Of a DNA stretch of 64,000 bases, positions 15,747-24,176 are shown in pieces. Source of the DNA: an uncultured Alistipes sp. Its GTDB lineage: Bacteria; Bacteroidota; Bacteroidia; Bacteroidales; Rikenellaceae. A model generated the notes under the pieces. The model was not told the DNA's origin and did not search any database. It was given only the letters and a program-made list of their open reading frames with translations. How positions within the stretch are numbered: position 1 is the stretch's first letter; every line of letters begins with the position of its first letter. The stretch lies in NCBI GenBank assembly GCA_937899895.1, contig CALBQR010000062.1, positions 62,001 through 126,000 of the forward strand, given 5' to 3'. Made by a program: the position numbers and the translations under genes.

Positions 15747-15783
15747 CGAATTTAGCAATTTTTTCCGTTTATTCGTATCTTTG
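15747..15783. promoter_or_regulatory. Divergent promoter region for cvpA and the GH2 gene
   Basis: Plus strand TATCTTTG (15776-15783) ends 19 bp before the GH2 ATG; minus strand TAAATTCG (plus 15747-15754) points to cvpA. Neither has a convincing TTTG at -33. Confidence 0.4.
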
Positions 15784-15802
15784 TGAAACAAAAAGTATTC
15801 CT

Positions 15803-17815
15803 ATGAAACGTTATTTACTTGTTATACTGACACTTATATTATCTTTTGAAATTTCTGCCCGCGAGGTTTATCGCCTTAATACGGGTTGGAGATTCTTCTA
15901 TGGCGATGCCGTAAGCAGCGATTTTGCACGACAAGTTACGCTCCCCCACGTCTGGAATCCCAACGGAGAACAGACTCACACGATGGGTAACTATATGCGT
16001 ACGCTCGATATCCCTTCGGAGTGGCAGGGCAAGCGAATATTTTTACGTTTTCACGGAGCTGCATCGGTGGCCGATCTCTCGGTGAATAGCCAATATGTCG
16101 GCACTCATCGCGGCGCAGGAACATCATTCACATTCGAGATTACCCACAAAGTTCGATACGGTGCAAGCAACTCGATCCGCGTGCGTGTCGATAACGCACA
16201 GCGCAACGACCTGTTGCCATTGGCTCTCGACGAAAATCGCTATGGCGGTCTATACCGCGATGTGGAGATGATTGTTACCGACAAGGTGGCCATTTCGCCC
16301 CTCTACTACTCTACCGACGGAGTATTCATCACCCCGAAGAAGGTTACCGCCGATATTGTCGAGGGCGAGGTTAAGCTCCACATTATCAACGATCGGCGCG
16401 ACCGAACAGCAAACGTTCAGATGGTCGTTCTCTCGCCCGAACGCGACACGGTCTTCATCGACAATCTGCGCACAAAGATTGACGGCAAGAGCGATCAGGC
16501 GACACTCAACATTCCGTTCTCGGTCAATTCGCCCCGTTTGTGGTGCGAGGCGGCGGGCGAGCAACCCATCTATACCGTCGTTACAAAGATTTCGGCCGGC
16601 ACAATGACCGATTCGGTCGCAGTCAAGACGGGTTTCCGTTCGATCTCGATCGGCAATGATCACCTGCTGCGTATTAACGGCCATGCAAGCCGCATCCGTG
16701 GCGTGGCTATGTATAACGATCGCGCGGGTGTCGGCTCGGCTCTGCAACCTCAACACATCGCCGAGGATATGGCTCTGATTGATGAGATCGGTGCAAATAT
16801 GATCCGTATGGTAACCTACCCCGCCGCAACAGCCTACCTTGACGAGTGCGACCGCCGCGGTATCGGTGTTTGGTGCGACATTCCGCTGGTCAATTCTGCA
16901 TTCTTGGCCGATGTACCCTACACCAGCTCGCCCTCGCTGGCAGAGAATGGGCGCGAGCAATTGCGCGAGATTATTGCGCAGAATTACAACCACCCGTCGG
17001 TTGTGATGTGGGGTATCTTCTCGAAATTGGTAGTTCCGGGCGACGATCCGCGTGGCTATATCCGCGAGCTTAACACGCTGGCACACAACATCGACCCGTC
17101 GCGCCTGACCGTTGGCGTAAGCAACCAGAACGGCGATATTAACTTTATCACCGACCTAATCGTATGGCATCAGAATTTGGGTTGGCAGACGGGTGATGTG
17201 CAGGATCTGAACATCTGGAAAGAGCAACTGCGCGAAGGTTGGAGCAATCTGCGTTCGGGACTTACCTACTCGGCCGGTGGCAACACGGCACATCAGGATT
17301 CACTCACCGTTCGTCCGCGCCTTGATCGCAATTGGCACCCCGAACGATGGCAGACGATCTTCCACGAGAGCTATATGCGCACGGCCAACAGCGAGCCGAT
17401 TTTCTGGGGTATAATCGCAGGCAATATGTTCGATTTCGGTTCTGTGCGTCAGGCACATATTGACGGCAGCACGATCAACGACCACGGCTTGGTAAGTTAC
17501 GATAGAAGCACCAAAAAGGATGCATTCTACATCTATAAGGCGGCGTGGAATCACGACGAGCCCTTTGTTCATATTGCCGAGAAACGTCTGCGCGAACGCG
17601 CAAATCAGGAGCAGACCATTCGCGTATATTCAAATCAGCAGCAGCTCGAATTGATCGTAAATGGCACCTCGCGCGGCGTGATGGAGGCAACCGACGGTAT
17701 TTTCATCTGGGATAAGGTGCAACTCACCACAGGCGAGAACCAACTCGAAGCAGTAGTTCCCGACACTCCATATTGCGATCGCGCAACGATTATCGTAAGC
17801 AAGACCTTAAAATAG
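15803..17815 (+). CDS. GH2-family beta-glycosidase-like exported protein lacking catalytic glutamates (predicted pseudoenzyme)
   Basis: Exported 670 aa protein with the GH2 layout: signal peptide (1-19), sugar-binding jelly roll (about 20-170, LNTGWRFFYGD), immunoglobulin-like domain (about 175-280), TIM barrel (about 285-590) and a C-terminal Ig-like domain. Where active relatives have N-E (acid/base) after NHPSVVMWG, this protein reads I-F-S-K (Ser407-Lys408). Where the nucleophile motif is S-E-Y-G-A-G, it reads L-T-Y-S-A-G with Thr488. Other GH2 landmarks are kept (NMFDFGS, NDHGLVSYDRSTKKDAFYIY), so this is not a frame error. I infer a carbohydrate-binding or scaffolding role without hydrolysis. 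The start at ATG 15803 follows the promoter. Its 3' end overlaps the convergent wbqC-like gene by 26 bp. Confidence 0.82.
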   Translation: MKRYLLVILTLILSFEISAREVYRLNTGWRFFYGDAVSSDFARQVTLPHVWNPNGEQTHTMGNYMRTLDIPSEWQGKRIFLRFHGAASVADLSVNSQYVGTHRGAGTSFTFEITHKVRYGASNSIRVRVDNAQRNDLLPLALDENRYGGLYRDVEMIVTDKVAISPLYYSTDGVFITPKKVTADIVEGEVKLHIINDRRDRTANVQMVVLSPERDTVFIDNLRTKIDGKSDQATLNIPFSVNSPRLWCEAAGEQPIYTVVTKISAGTMTDSVAVKTGFRSISIGNDHLLRINGHASRIRGVAMYNDRAGVGSALQPQHIAEDMALIDEIGANMIRMVTYPAATAYLDECDRRGIGVWCDIPLVNSAFLADVPYTSSPSLAENGREQLREIIAQNYNHPSVVMWGIFSKLVVPGDDPRGYIRELNTLAHNIDPSRLTVGVSNQNGDINFITDLIVWHQNLGWQTGDVQDLNIWKEQLREGWSNLRSGLTYSAGGNTAHQDSLTVRPRLDRNWHPERWQTIFHESYMRTANSEPIFWGIIAGNMFDFGSVRQAHIDGSTINDHGLVSYDRSTKKDAFYIYKAAWNHDEPFVHIAEKRLRERANQEQTIRVYSNQQQLELIVNGTSRGVMEATDGIFIWDKVQLTTGENQLEAVVPDTPYCDRATIIVSKTLK

Positions 17816-18446
17816 CACCGGCCGAAGGGCCTTCGCAGAAAAGCAGGTCGATGATCGAGAGGTTAGGAGCAAAGGGCTGTCGATCGGCAAAGACCTGGCA
17901 ATACTCCTGCGGCGAGAAACGCTCGTCGGGCATTGCCAATCGCGGCTTGGGCGAGAAGGCTCCGCGCAGATCGTAGTCGAACTCCGCCGCACGCTCGTCA
18001 TTGATCCAGCGATCGCTGATATTCAACTCCTTACCGACACCTATTGCACGCATTGCAGTACGGCACAGATCGGCGTTCCAATCTATCAGAAACTCATATC
18101 GACGCTCAAAAAATGGCGCGAACTCCTCGCCGAAGAAGTCGAAATAGGGCGACGATTTATAGGCCGAGAGAATCGACACCCAATGTTGGTGCTGCCAACG
18201 CTTCGAGTAGTCGATTTTCACGTCGCGCATCTTCATTCGCGGGCGGTTGGCATTTGCCACCTGAACCGTAAGGGGCATCAGTCCGTTGGCCGCAGCAATC
18301 ACTGCACGGTTGCGATAGCTCTGTTTGAGGTAGTATTCATCAACATCGATCGTACAATCATCAACCAATAGGTGGGCAAACCACTGAACATTACCCAAAT
18401 AGGTCAGCGGCAGGATTGTACGCACGGCACTCTTCTCGTTATTCAT
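17790..18446 (-). CDS. WbqC-like family protein
   Basis: WbqC-family protein (218 aa). The family is named for a gene in O-antigen clusters, and its reaction is not established. Recognisable: LPLTYLGNVQWFAHLLVDDC at the start, YLKQSYRNRAVIAAANG, LTVQVANANRPRMKMRDVKI and WQHQHWVSILSAYKSSPYFD. The start is set at ATG 18446, five bases after the ispG stop, which implies co-transcription with ispG. No O-antigen genes are nearby. Its 3' end overlaps the GH2 gene tail by 26 bp on the opposite strand. Confidence 0.82.
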   Translation of the reverse strand: MNNEKSAVRTILPLTYLGNVQWFAHLLVDDCTIDVDEYYLKQSYRNRAVIAAANGLMPLTVQVANANRPRMKMRDVKIDYSKRWQHQHWVSILSAYKSSPYFDFFGEEFAPFFERRYEFLIDWNADLCRTAMRAIGVGKELNISDRWINDERAAEFDYDLRGAFSPKPRLAMPDERFSPQEYCQVFADRQPFAPNLSIIDLLFCEGPSAGAILRSCLR

Positions 18447-18450
18447 ATCT

Positions 18451-19989
18451 CTATTCGTTTTGCGACGGCTCGACCCAACGGCCATCGGCCTTAATCAGTG
18501 CTATAAGGCGGTCAATAGCCTCCGCCTGCGGGATATTGCGCTCGACAATCTCGCGGCCGCGATAGAGTGTAATACGTTCGGGCGCAGCACCCACATATCC
18601 ATAGTCGGCATCGGCCATCTCCCCCGGACCATTCACAATGCAGCCCATAACGCCGATCTTCAAATCCTTCAAATGAGAGGTCGCCGCCTTGATCTTTTCG
18701 AGGGTCGATTGCAAATCGTAGAGCGTACGACCACACGACGGGCAAGCGATATATTCGGTGCGCGAGAAACGAACTCGCGCCGCCTGCATAATCATCAGTT
18801 CCAGCTCCTTAACTCTCTTCGCCGAGAATTGCGGAGCGTCGATCCAGATACCGTCAGCCAGACCGTCTAACAACATCACACCCATATCGGCAGCCGCTTT
18901 AATGGCCAATTGCTCGAAATCTTCATCCTCATAACGGCGACGAATCACCACGGGTGTATCGTCATCAACGGCCAAAATCGCCGAACGCCACTCGGCAACG
19001 GGATTGCCCGAAACGGCATCTGCAATCAAAACCGACCTCTCTGCCTCACCCAGCTCCGAGTGGGTTACGGGCACCTGATCGCCTCCGACACATCCCACGC
19101 GACGTGTTGCACGACGACGATACTCATACGGCGAGAAACGCTCCTCGGCAACCTCAAATTCGCCCTCTCGGCTCACGAAATAGTCAGCCAGCATACGCGC
19201 CACGGGGATCTCGTTTTCGGGGTCCTCGGTCAGCGAAACGCGAATCGTATCGCCAATACCATCGGCCAACAACGCTCCGATACCTACGGCACTCTTCACA
19301 CGACCCTCAATGCCATTACCCGCCTCGGTAACGCCCAAATGGATCGGGTACTCCATACCCTCCTCACGCATTGCAGCCACCAACAGTCGGTAGGCATAAA
19401 CCATCACACGCGTATTGCTCGACTTCATCGAAACGACAACCTGATCGAAACCCTCTGCGCGACAAACACGCAAAAACTCCATAGCCGAAACGACCATACC
19501 TTCGGGCGTATCGCCCCACTCGTCAAAGACACGCTTGGCCAACGAGCCGTGATTCACACCGATACGCAGAGCGACACCGCGTGTGCGACATTTCTCGATC
19601 AGTCGTTCCAAACGGCGATCCGAAGTGCGATAGTTACCGGGGTTAATACGCACCTTATCGACCGACTCGGCAGCGATCTCGGCCACCTCCGGAACAAAGT
19701 GAATATCGGCCACGATAGCTGTCGAAAAGCCATCGGCACGCAGTTGAGCCACAATATTTCGCAGATTCTCGCCCTCGCGCGGACCCTGCGCCGTGAGGCG
19801 GACAATCGGACCACCTGCGCGATCAATACGTTCGATCTGCGCCACACTTGCGGCGGTATCGTTGGTGTCGGTGTTGGTCATCGACTGAACGGCTACGGGT
19901 GCTCCGCCGCCGATCTCGACGTTGCCGATACGCACGCGACAGCTTGCGCGACGAGCATATCGACCAAGTGAATTGCAATACTTTTTCAT
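18451..19989 (-). CDS. ispG: 4-hydroxy-3-methylbut-2-enyl diphosphate synthase (IspG/GcpE)
   Basis: Iron-sulfur enzyme of the MEP isoprenoid pathway, converting MEcPP to HMBPP. The 512 aa form is the longer bacterial/plant type with a middle insert (about 260-380) that E. coli IspG (372 aa) lacks. The N-terminal TIM barrel has GGGAPVAVQSMTNTDTNDTA and VDKVRINPGNYR; the C-terminal [4Fe-4S] site shows CPSCGRT and GVMGCIVNGPGEMADADYGY. The start at ATG 19989 gives the normal N-terminus MKKYCNSLGRYARR. ispF is also in the window (57010-57495). Confidence 0.95.
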   Translation of the reverse strand: MKKYCNSLGRYARRASCRVRIGNVEIGGGAPVAVQSMTNTDTNDTAASVAQIERIDRAGGPIVRLTAQGPREGENLRNIVAQLRADGFSTAIVADIHFVPEVAEIAAESVDKVRINPGNYRTSDRRLERLIEKCRTRGVALRIGVNHGSLAKRVFDEWGDTPEGMVVSAMEFLRVCRAEGFDQVVVSMKSSNTRVMVYAYRLLVAAMREEGMEYPIHLGVTEAGNGIEGRVKSAVGIGALLADGIGDTIRVSLTEDPENEIPVARMLADYFVSREGEFEVAEERFSPYEYRRRATRRVGCVGGDQVPVTHSELGEAERSVLIADAVSGNPVAEWRSAILAVDDDTPVVIRRRYEDEDFEQLAIKAAADMGVMLLDGLADGIWIDAPQFSAKRVKELELMIMQAARVRFSRTEYIACPSCGRTLYDLQSTLEKIKAATSHLKDLKIGVMGCIVNGPGEMADADYGYVGAAPERITLYRGREIVERNIPQAEAIDRLIALIKADGRWVEPSQNE

Positions 19990-20019
19990 CAATTTGGCGT
20001 AAAACAGTTTACCGAAGGA

Positions 20020-20027
20020 CAAAGATA
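20020..20027 (-). promoter_or_regulatory. -7 element for ispG
   Basis: TATCTTTG on the minus strand, 30 bp upstream of the ispG ATG. TTTTG stretches lie upstream at non-ideal spacing. Confidence 0.5.
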
Positions 20028-20063
20028 CGAAAAAAAGATGGTCAAAATTCAAAATCTTTTAGT

Positions 20064-20071
20064 TACTTTTG
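20064..20071 (+). promoter_or_regulatory. -7 element immediately before recG
   Basis: TACTTTTG ends only 4 bp before the recG ATG at 20076, so the transcript would be leaderless or nearly so. Confidence 0.4.
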
Positions 20072-20075
20072 CACT

Positions 20076-22187
20076 ATGGGCAAGGTATTCGACAACGATA
20101 TTAAATTTGTCAGCGGTGTAGGCGAGCAACGAGCCAAGATGCTCGCCTCGGAATTGGCCATTCGCACCATTGGCGATATGCTCTACTACTTCCCGTTCCG
20201 ATACATCGACCGCACACGTTACTACCGCATCGGTGAGATCACCGAGGCCGAGAGCTCTACGCTCGTGCAGTTCCGCGCCCGCATAACGGGATTCGCTCCG
20301 AGTGGCGAAGGGCGCAACCGTCGATTCAAGGCCTTCGTATCGGACCCAACAGGCTCGGCCGAGCTGACGTGGTTTAAGAATGTCAAGTGGATCGAAAAGC
20401 GGTTGGAGCAGGGTGTCGAATATATCATCTTTGGTCGTCCGACATTCTATCGCGGGCAGTTGCAGATGGTGCATCCCGAAGTGGAGATGGTGATGAGTGC
20501 CCGCAAGCGACCCGAAGGATTGCAGGGTGTATATAGCACCACCGAGCGACTGACCAACATTCAGTTGGGCAGCAAGGGTATCTACAACATTATGTGCAAC
20601 CTCTGGCCGTTGGTCGAGAGCCGCATCGAAGATCCACTATCGGAGGGGATGCGCAAAGCGTATGGGCTGATACCCCTGCGCGAAGCGTTGCACAATATCC
20701 ATTTCCCGCAGTCGCAGGAGATGTTACGCCGCGCCGAGTATCGACTTAAATTCGATGAACTACTTGGTATCCAACTCAATATCCAATCACGTCGCACAGT
20801 GCGCAAGAACCGCTTCGATGGTTTTATCTTTCCGCACGTAGGCGACTTTTTCAACCGTTTTTACAACGAAAAACTACCTTTCGAGCTTACGGGTGCGCAG
20901 AAACGTGTAATCCGCGAGATACGACAAGATACCGTAACGGGCTGTCAGATGAATCGTCTGTTGCAAGGCGACGTGGGCAGTGGCAAGACGATGGTTGCGC
21001 TGGCCTCGATGCTCCTTGCGGCGGACAATGGATTTCAGTCGTGTATGATGGCACCGACCGAGATCCTTGCACGACAGCACTTTGCCTCAATCAGCCGTAT
21101 GGTCGAAGGGCTTGGTATCGAAGTACATATATTGACGGGAGCATCGAAAGCCGCCGAACGTCGCGCATCGCTCGAAGCGGCGGCATCGGGTCGTGCCCAT
21201 ATTCTGATCGGCACACATTCGCTTATCGAGGATACGGTACAATTCGATAATTTGGGCTTGTGTGTGATCGACGAACAGCACCGTTTCGGTGTTGAGCAGC
21301 GAGCCAAGATGTGGACAAAAAATGCCCGTCCGCCACACATTCTGGTTATGACCGCAACGCCCATTCCGCGCACGTTGGCAATGACGCTCTATGGCGATTT
21401 GGATGTGTCGGTGATTGATGAGTTACCCCCCGGTCGCCGTCCGATTTTGACCTATCACTACTTCGACTCGGCACGCGAAAAACTCTTCGGATTTATGCGA
21501 CGACAGATCGCCCTCGGCCGACAGATCTATGTGGTCTATCCGTTGATTGCCGAATCCGAGAAGATGGATTACAAGGACCTGACGGATGGCTATATGTCTA
21601 TTTCACAAGCCTTTCCGTTACCCGAATATATTACGACAATCGTTCACGGCAAGATGCGCCCGGAGGATAAACGCGAGAGTATGCGTCAATTTCTTGCAGG
21701 CGAGGCACACATAATGGTCGCCACGTCGGTTATCGAGGTGGGTGTCGATGTGCCCAACGCAACGGTGATGGTCATCGAGAGTGCCGAACGTTTCGGTCTG
21801 TCGCAATTGCACCAGTTGCGCGGTCGCGTAGGTCGAGGTGGCGAGCAGTCCTATTGTATTTTGATGAGTGGCGAAAAGCTCTCAAAGGAGGCACAAGCGC
21901 GTCTGAATGCGATGTGCGAGACCACCGACGGCTTCCGCCTTGCCGAATTGGATCTGAAATTGCGCGGTGCAGGCGATATTGGCGGTACGCAACAGAGCGG
22001 TTTGGCCTTTGATTTGAAGATAGCCAATCCGACGCGCGATGTGCAGATTGTCGAACTGACCAAGCAGGTTGCAACCGACCTGTTGGCATCAGATCCCAAC
22101 CTGATGCGCGCCGAGAATCAACCTCTGCGCGAGTTGAAGGCGCGTTACGCCTCACGCGAGGAGCGAGATTTCAGTATGATCTCATAA
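20076..22187 (+). CDS. recG: ATP-dependent DNA helicase RecG
   Basis: Branched-DNA helicase that reverses stalled forks and processes recombination intermediates. 703 aa as usual. An N-terminal wedge/OB domain (about 1-160, FVSGVGEQRAKMLASELAI) is followed by the helicase core: Walker A GDVGSGKT at 298-305, DEQH box VIDEQHRFG near 399, TATPIPRTLAMT, and motif VI QLHQLRGRVGRGGEQS. ATG 20076 is chosen because the family N-terminus starts there; the open frame runs further upstream but crosses ispG's start. DUF3108 follows 36 bp later on the same strand. Confidence 0.96.
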   Translation: MGKVFDNDIKFVSGVGEQRAKMLASELAIRTIGDMLYYFPFRYIDRTRYYRIGEITEAESSTLVQFRARITGFAPSGEGRNRRFKAFVSDPTGSAELTWFKNVKWIEKRLEQGVEYIIFGRPTFYRGQLQMVHPEVEMVMSARKRPEGLQGVYSTTERLTNIQLGSKGIYNIMCNLWPLVESRIEDPLSEGMRKAYGLIPLREALHNIHFPQSQEMLRRAEYRLKFDELLGIQLNIQSRRTVRKNRFDGFIFPHVGDFFNRFYNEKLPFELTGAQKRVIREIRQDTVTGCQMNRLLQGDVGSGKTMVALASMLLAADNGFQSCMMAPTEILARQHFASISRMVEGLGIEVHILTGASKAAERRASLEAAASGRAHILIGTHSLIEDTVQFDNLGLCVIDEQHRFGVEQRAKMWTKNARPPHILVMTATPIPRTLAMTLYGDLDVSVIDELPPGRRPILTYHYFDSAREKLFGFMRRQIALGRQIYVVYPLIAESEKMDYKDLTDGYMSISQAFPLPEYITTIVHGKMRPEDKRESMRQFLAGEAHIMVATSVIEVGVDVPNATVMVIESAERFGLSQLHQLRGRVGRGGEQSYCILMSGEKLSKEAQARLNAMCETTDGFRLAELDLKLRGAGDIGGTQQSGLAFDLKIANPTRDVQIVELTKQVATDLLASDPNLMRAENQPLRELKARYASREERDFSMIS

Positions 22188-22223
22188 TAAAATGCTCACA
22201 AGGAGCGTTGTAAAGGTAGAGTT

Positions 22224-23057
22224 ATGAAAAATCTTATCACATATTTACTTATTCTGCTATCGGTTACAGGTTTCGTTTCGGCGCAACATTGCGATGCACA
22301 ACCGAGCGGTGTGCAACCCGCCTTTCATGCGGGCGAGCGACTGACGCTCAAAGTGAGCTATCGAGCCAAACTGATCCCCAATACCGAGGTGGCAACGGTT
22401 GTGATGAGTGTGGCCGATACAACGATCGACGGTCGCCCCTACTATTGTATCTATGCCAATGCCCGCACGATGCCTTCGTGGCGATGGTTCTACAACCTCG
22501 ACGACACCTACCGCAGCTATGTCGATACGACGACATTCCGCCCCGTGCTCGCCACCTCGCGAATCCGCGAGAATGGCTATCGGGCGTGGTCGCGTTTCGA
22601 GTATGATTGGGAGAAGGGCAACTGCGTCAGCCTCAAACAACGCCGACAAGATCCTGTTATCGAGCGACATATCCCCATTGCGGGCGAGAGCTACGACGGT
22701 GTTTCGCTCTTCTACGACCTGCGTACGATCGACCCTGCCGAGCTCACCGAAAACGAGGATCGCACCATCGCCCTGCTATTGAGCGACACGGTGCGCTATA
22801 TCAACTATCGCTATTTGGGACGTGAGCGAAAGAAGGTGCGCGGTGTGGGTACGTTCCGCACGCTCAAATTCTCGTGTCAGCTGGCAACCTCGACGGGCGA
22901 GAGTTTCGAGGACGGCTCGGAGTTCTTCATCTGGATCTCCGACGACCGCAATAAGATACCTATCTTCTTCGAGTCGCCTATTCGTGTGGGCAGCGTTCGC
23001 GCCTATATCAACCGCTTCGACGGATTGCGATTCCCGCTCGAAAGCCTCGAAGAGTGA
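22224..23057 (+). CDS. DUF3108 domain exported protein
   Basis: Exported protein of 277 aa in the DUF3108 family, function unknown. Signal peptide 1-20 (ending FVSAQ) is followed by a beta-rich body. Family features include FHAGERLTLKVSYRAKLIPN, the tract DDTYRSYVDTTTFRPVLATS and GESYDGVSLFYDLR, with a C-terminal VGTFRTLKFSCQL and a final segment on an aspartate-rich turn (WISDDRNKIPIFFES). It follows recG by 36 bp and may be co-transcribed; no separate -7 box is visible before it. Confidence 0.82.
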   Translation: MKNLITYLLILLSVTGFVSAQHCDAQPSGVQPAFHAGERLTLKVSYRAKLIPNTEVATVVMSVADTTIDGRPYYCIYANARTMPSWRWFYNLDDTYRSYVDTTTFRPVLATSRIRENGYRAWSRFEYDWEKGNCVSLKQRRQDPVIERHIPIAGESYDGVSLFYDLRTIDPAELTENEDRTIALLLSDTVRYINYRYLGRERKKVRGVGTFRTLKFSCQLATSTGESFEDGSEFFIWISDDRNKIPIFFESPIRVGSVRAYINRFDGLRFPLESLEE

Positions 23058-23098
23058 TGAAATTCACACGCAAATAGGAGGAGAACTATAAAAATTGC

Positions 23099-23106
23099 TA
23101 TCTTTG
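23099..23106 (+). promoter_or_regulatory. -7 element for the coiled-coil membrane protein gene
   Basis: TATCTTTG 32 bp before the ATG at 23139; no clear -33 TTG. Confidence 0.45.
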
Positions 23107-23138
23107 CACCAGAAATAATAAAACAACAAACCAAAACT

Positions 23139-24056
23139 ATGGAAGAAAACAATCGCAATTACGAATACGACGACGAGCAGCAGCCCGCAGCTGTTGATAA
23201 GTCGATCAAGGGCTATCGAATGGTAATCTGCATTTTGGCAGTGATTTTGGTGGCTATTTCGGGTTTGTATTTCAAGATTCATCAGGATCAGAAGCGCGAC
23301 TACCAATTCCTCGAAATCGAGCGCGACTCGATTCAGAGCAATCTGGGTGTGCTGATGGAGGATTTCGACAATCTGCAAATCACCAACGACACCATCTCGC
23401 AGAATTTGGCTACCGAGCGTCTGCGTGCCGACTCGCTGATGCAGCAGTTGCAGAAGGAGCGTAACCTCTCGTTGCGTAAGATCAAGCAGTACGAGAAGCA
23501 GGTTACGATGTTGCGTGGCATTATGGAGGGCTATTTGAAGCAGATCGACTCGCTCAATACGCTCAACAAGAAGCTTATCAACGAGAATGTCGATTACCGC
23601 AAGCAGGTTGCGAGCCAAACGTTGCGCGCCGATATGGCCGAGGAGAAGGCAGCCGAGTTGGATACCAAGGTGCGTCAGGGTGCGGTTATTCGTGCTCGCG
23701 ACATCGTGCTCACCACGCTCAACGAGAATGGCAAGCCCGTTACACGTGCAGCGCGCGCAGCGCGTTTGAAGGTCGATTTCGTACTGTCGGCCAACGAGTT
23801 GGCTAACCCCGGTGAGCGCACGGTATATGTTCGTATCACCTCACCCGATGGCTATCTGCTGACCACCGACGCTGCAACGTTCGACCACGAAGGCTCGCAG
23901 TTGATCTACACCGCTGCCCGCGAGGTTGATTACCAGAACGACGATCTCGACGTGGGTCTGTTCTACAATGGCGACGGTATCACAGCGGGTAAATACTCGA
24001 TCGAGGTCTATATGGATGGTATCCAGATCGGCTCGACCGCAACGATCCTCCGTTAA
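23139..24056 (+). CDS. Single-pass membrane protein with long coiled coil
   Basis: 305 aa protein without a named function; related Bacteroidales proteins are usually called hypothetical or SMC-like. A short acidic cytoplasmic N-terminus (about 1-25, EYDDEQQ) is followed by one transmembrane helix (about 28-46, MVICILAVILVAISGLYF). A heptad-rich coiled coil (about 55-180) comes next, then a compact beta-rich C-terminal domain (about 190-305, FVLSANELANPGERTVYVRI). The C-terminal domain is predicted periplasmic and may pack on envelope components. Own promoter and strong terminator. Confidence 0.7.
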   Translation: MEENNRNYEYDDEQQPAAVDKSIKGYRMVICILAVILVAISGLYFKIHQDQKRDYQFLEIERDSIQSNLGVLMEDFDNLQITNDTISQNLATERLRADSLMQQLQKERNLSLRKIKQYEKQVTMLRGIMEGYLKQIDSLNTLNKKLINENVDYRKQVASQTLRADMAEEKAAELDTKVRQGAVIRARDIVLTTLNENGKPVTRAARAARLKVDFVLSANELANPGERTVYVRITSPDGYLLTTDAATFDHEGSQLIYTAAREVDYQNDDLDVGLFYNGDGITAGKYSIEVYMDGIQIGSTATILR

Positions 24057-24076
24057 AAAACGAACTCACACACCAC

Positions 24077-24115
24077 AAAAAAGGGAGCTATCCGCGCGAT
24101 AGTTCCCCTTTTTAT
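24077..24115 (+). terminator. Terminator after the coiled-coil protein gene
   Basis: Stem GGGAGCTATC / GATAGTTCCC with CGCGC loop, flanked by an A run and a T run, so it can act both ways. Confidence 0.85.
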
Positions 24116-24117
24116 TG

Positions 24118-24125
24118 TATATTTG
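24118..24125 (+). promoter_or_regulatory. -7 element for the amidase-PHP operon
   Basis: TATATTTG, 52 bp before the amidase ATG. Confidence 0.45.
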
Positions 24126-24176
24126 TAGAGTGGAAATTTTAGTTTTCTCGATCATAAACTAACAAAACATATCACA

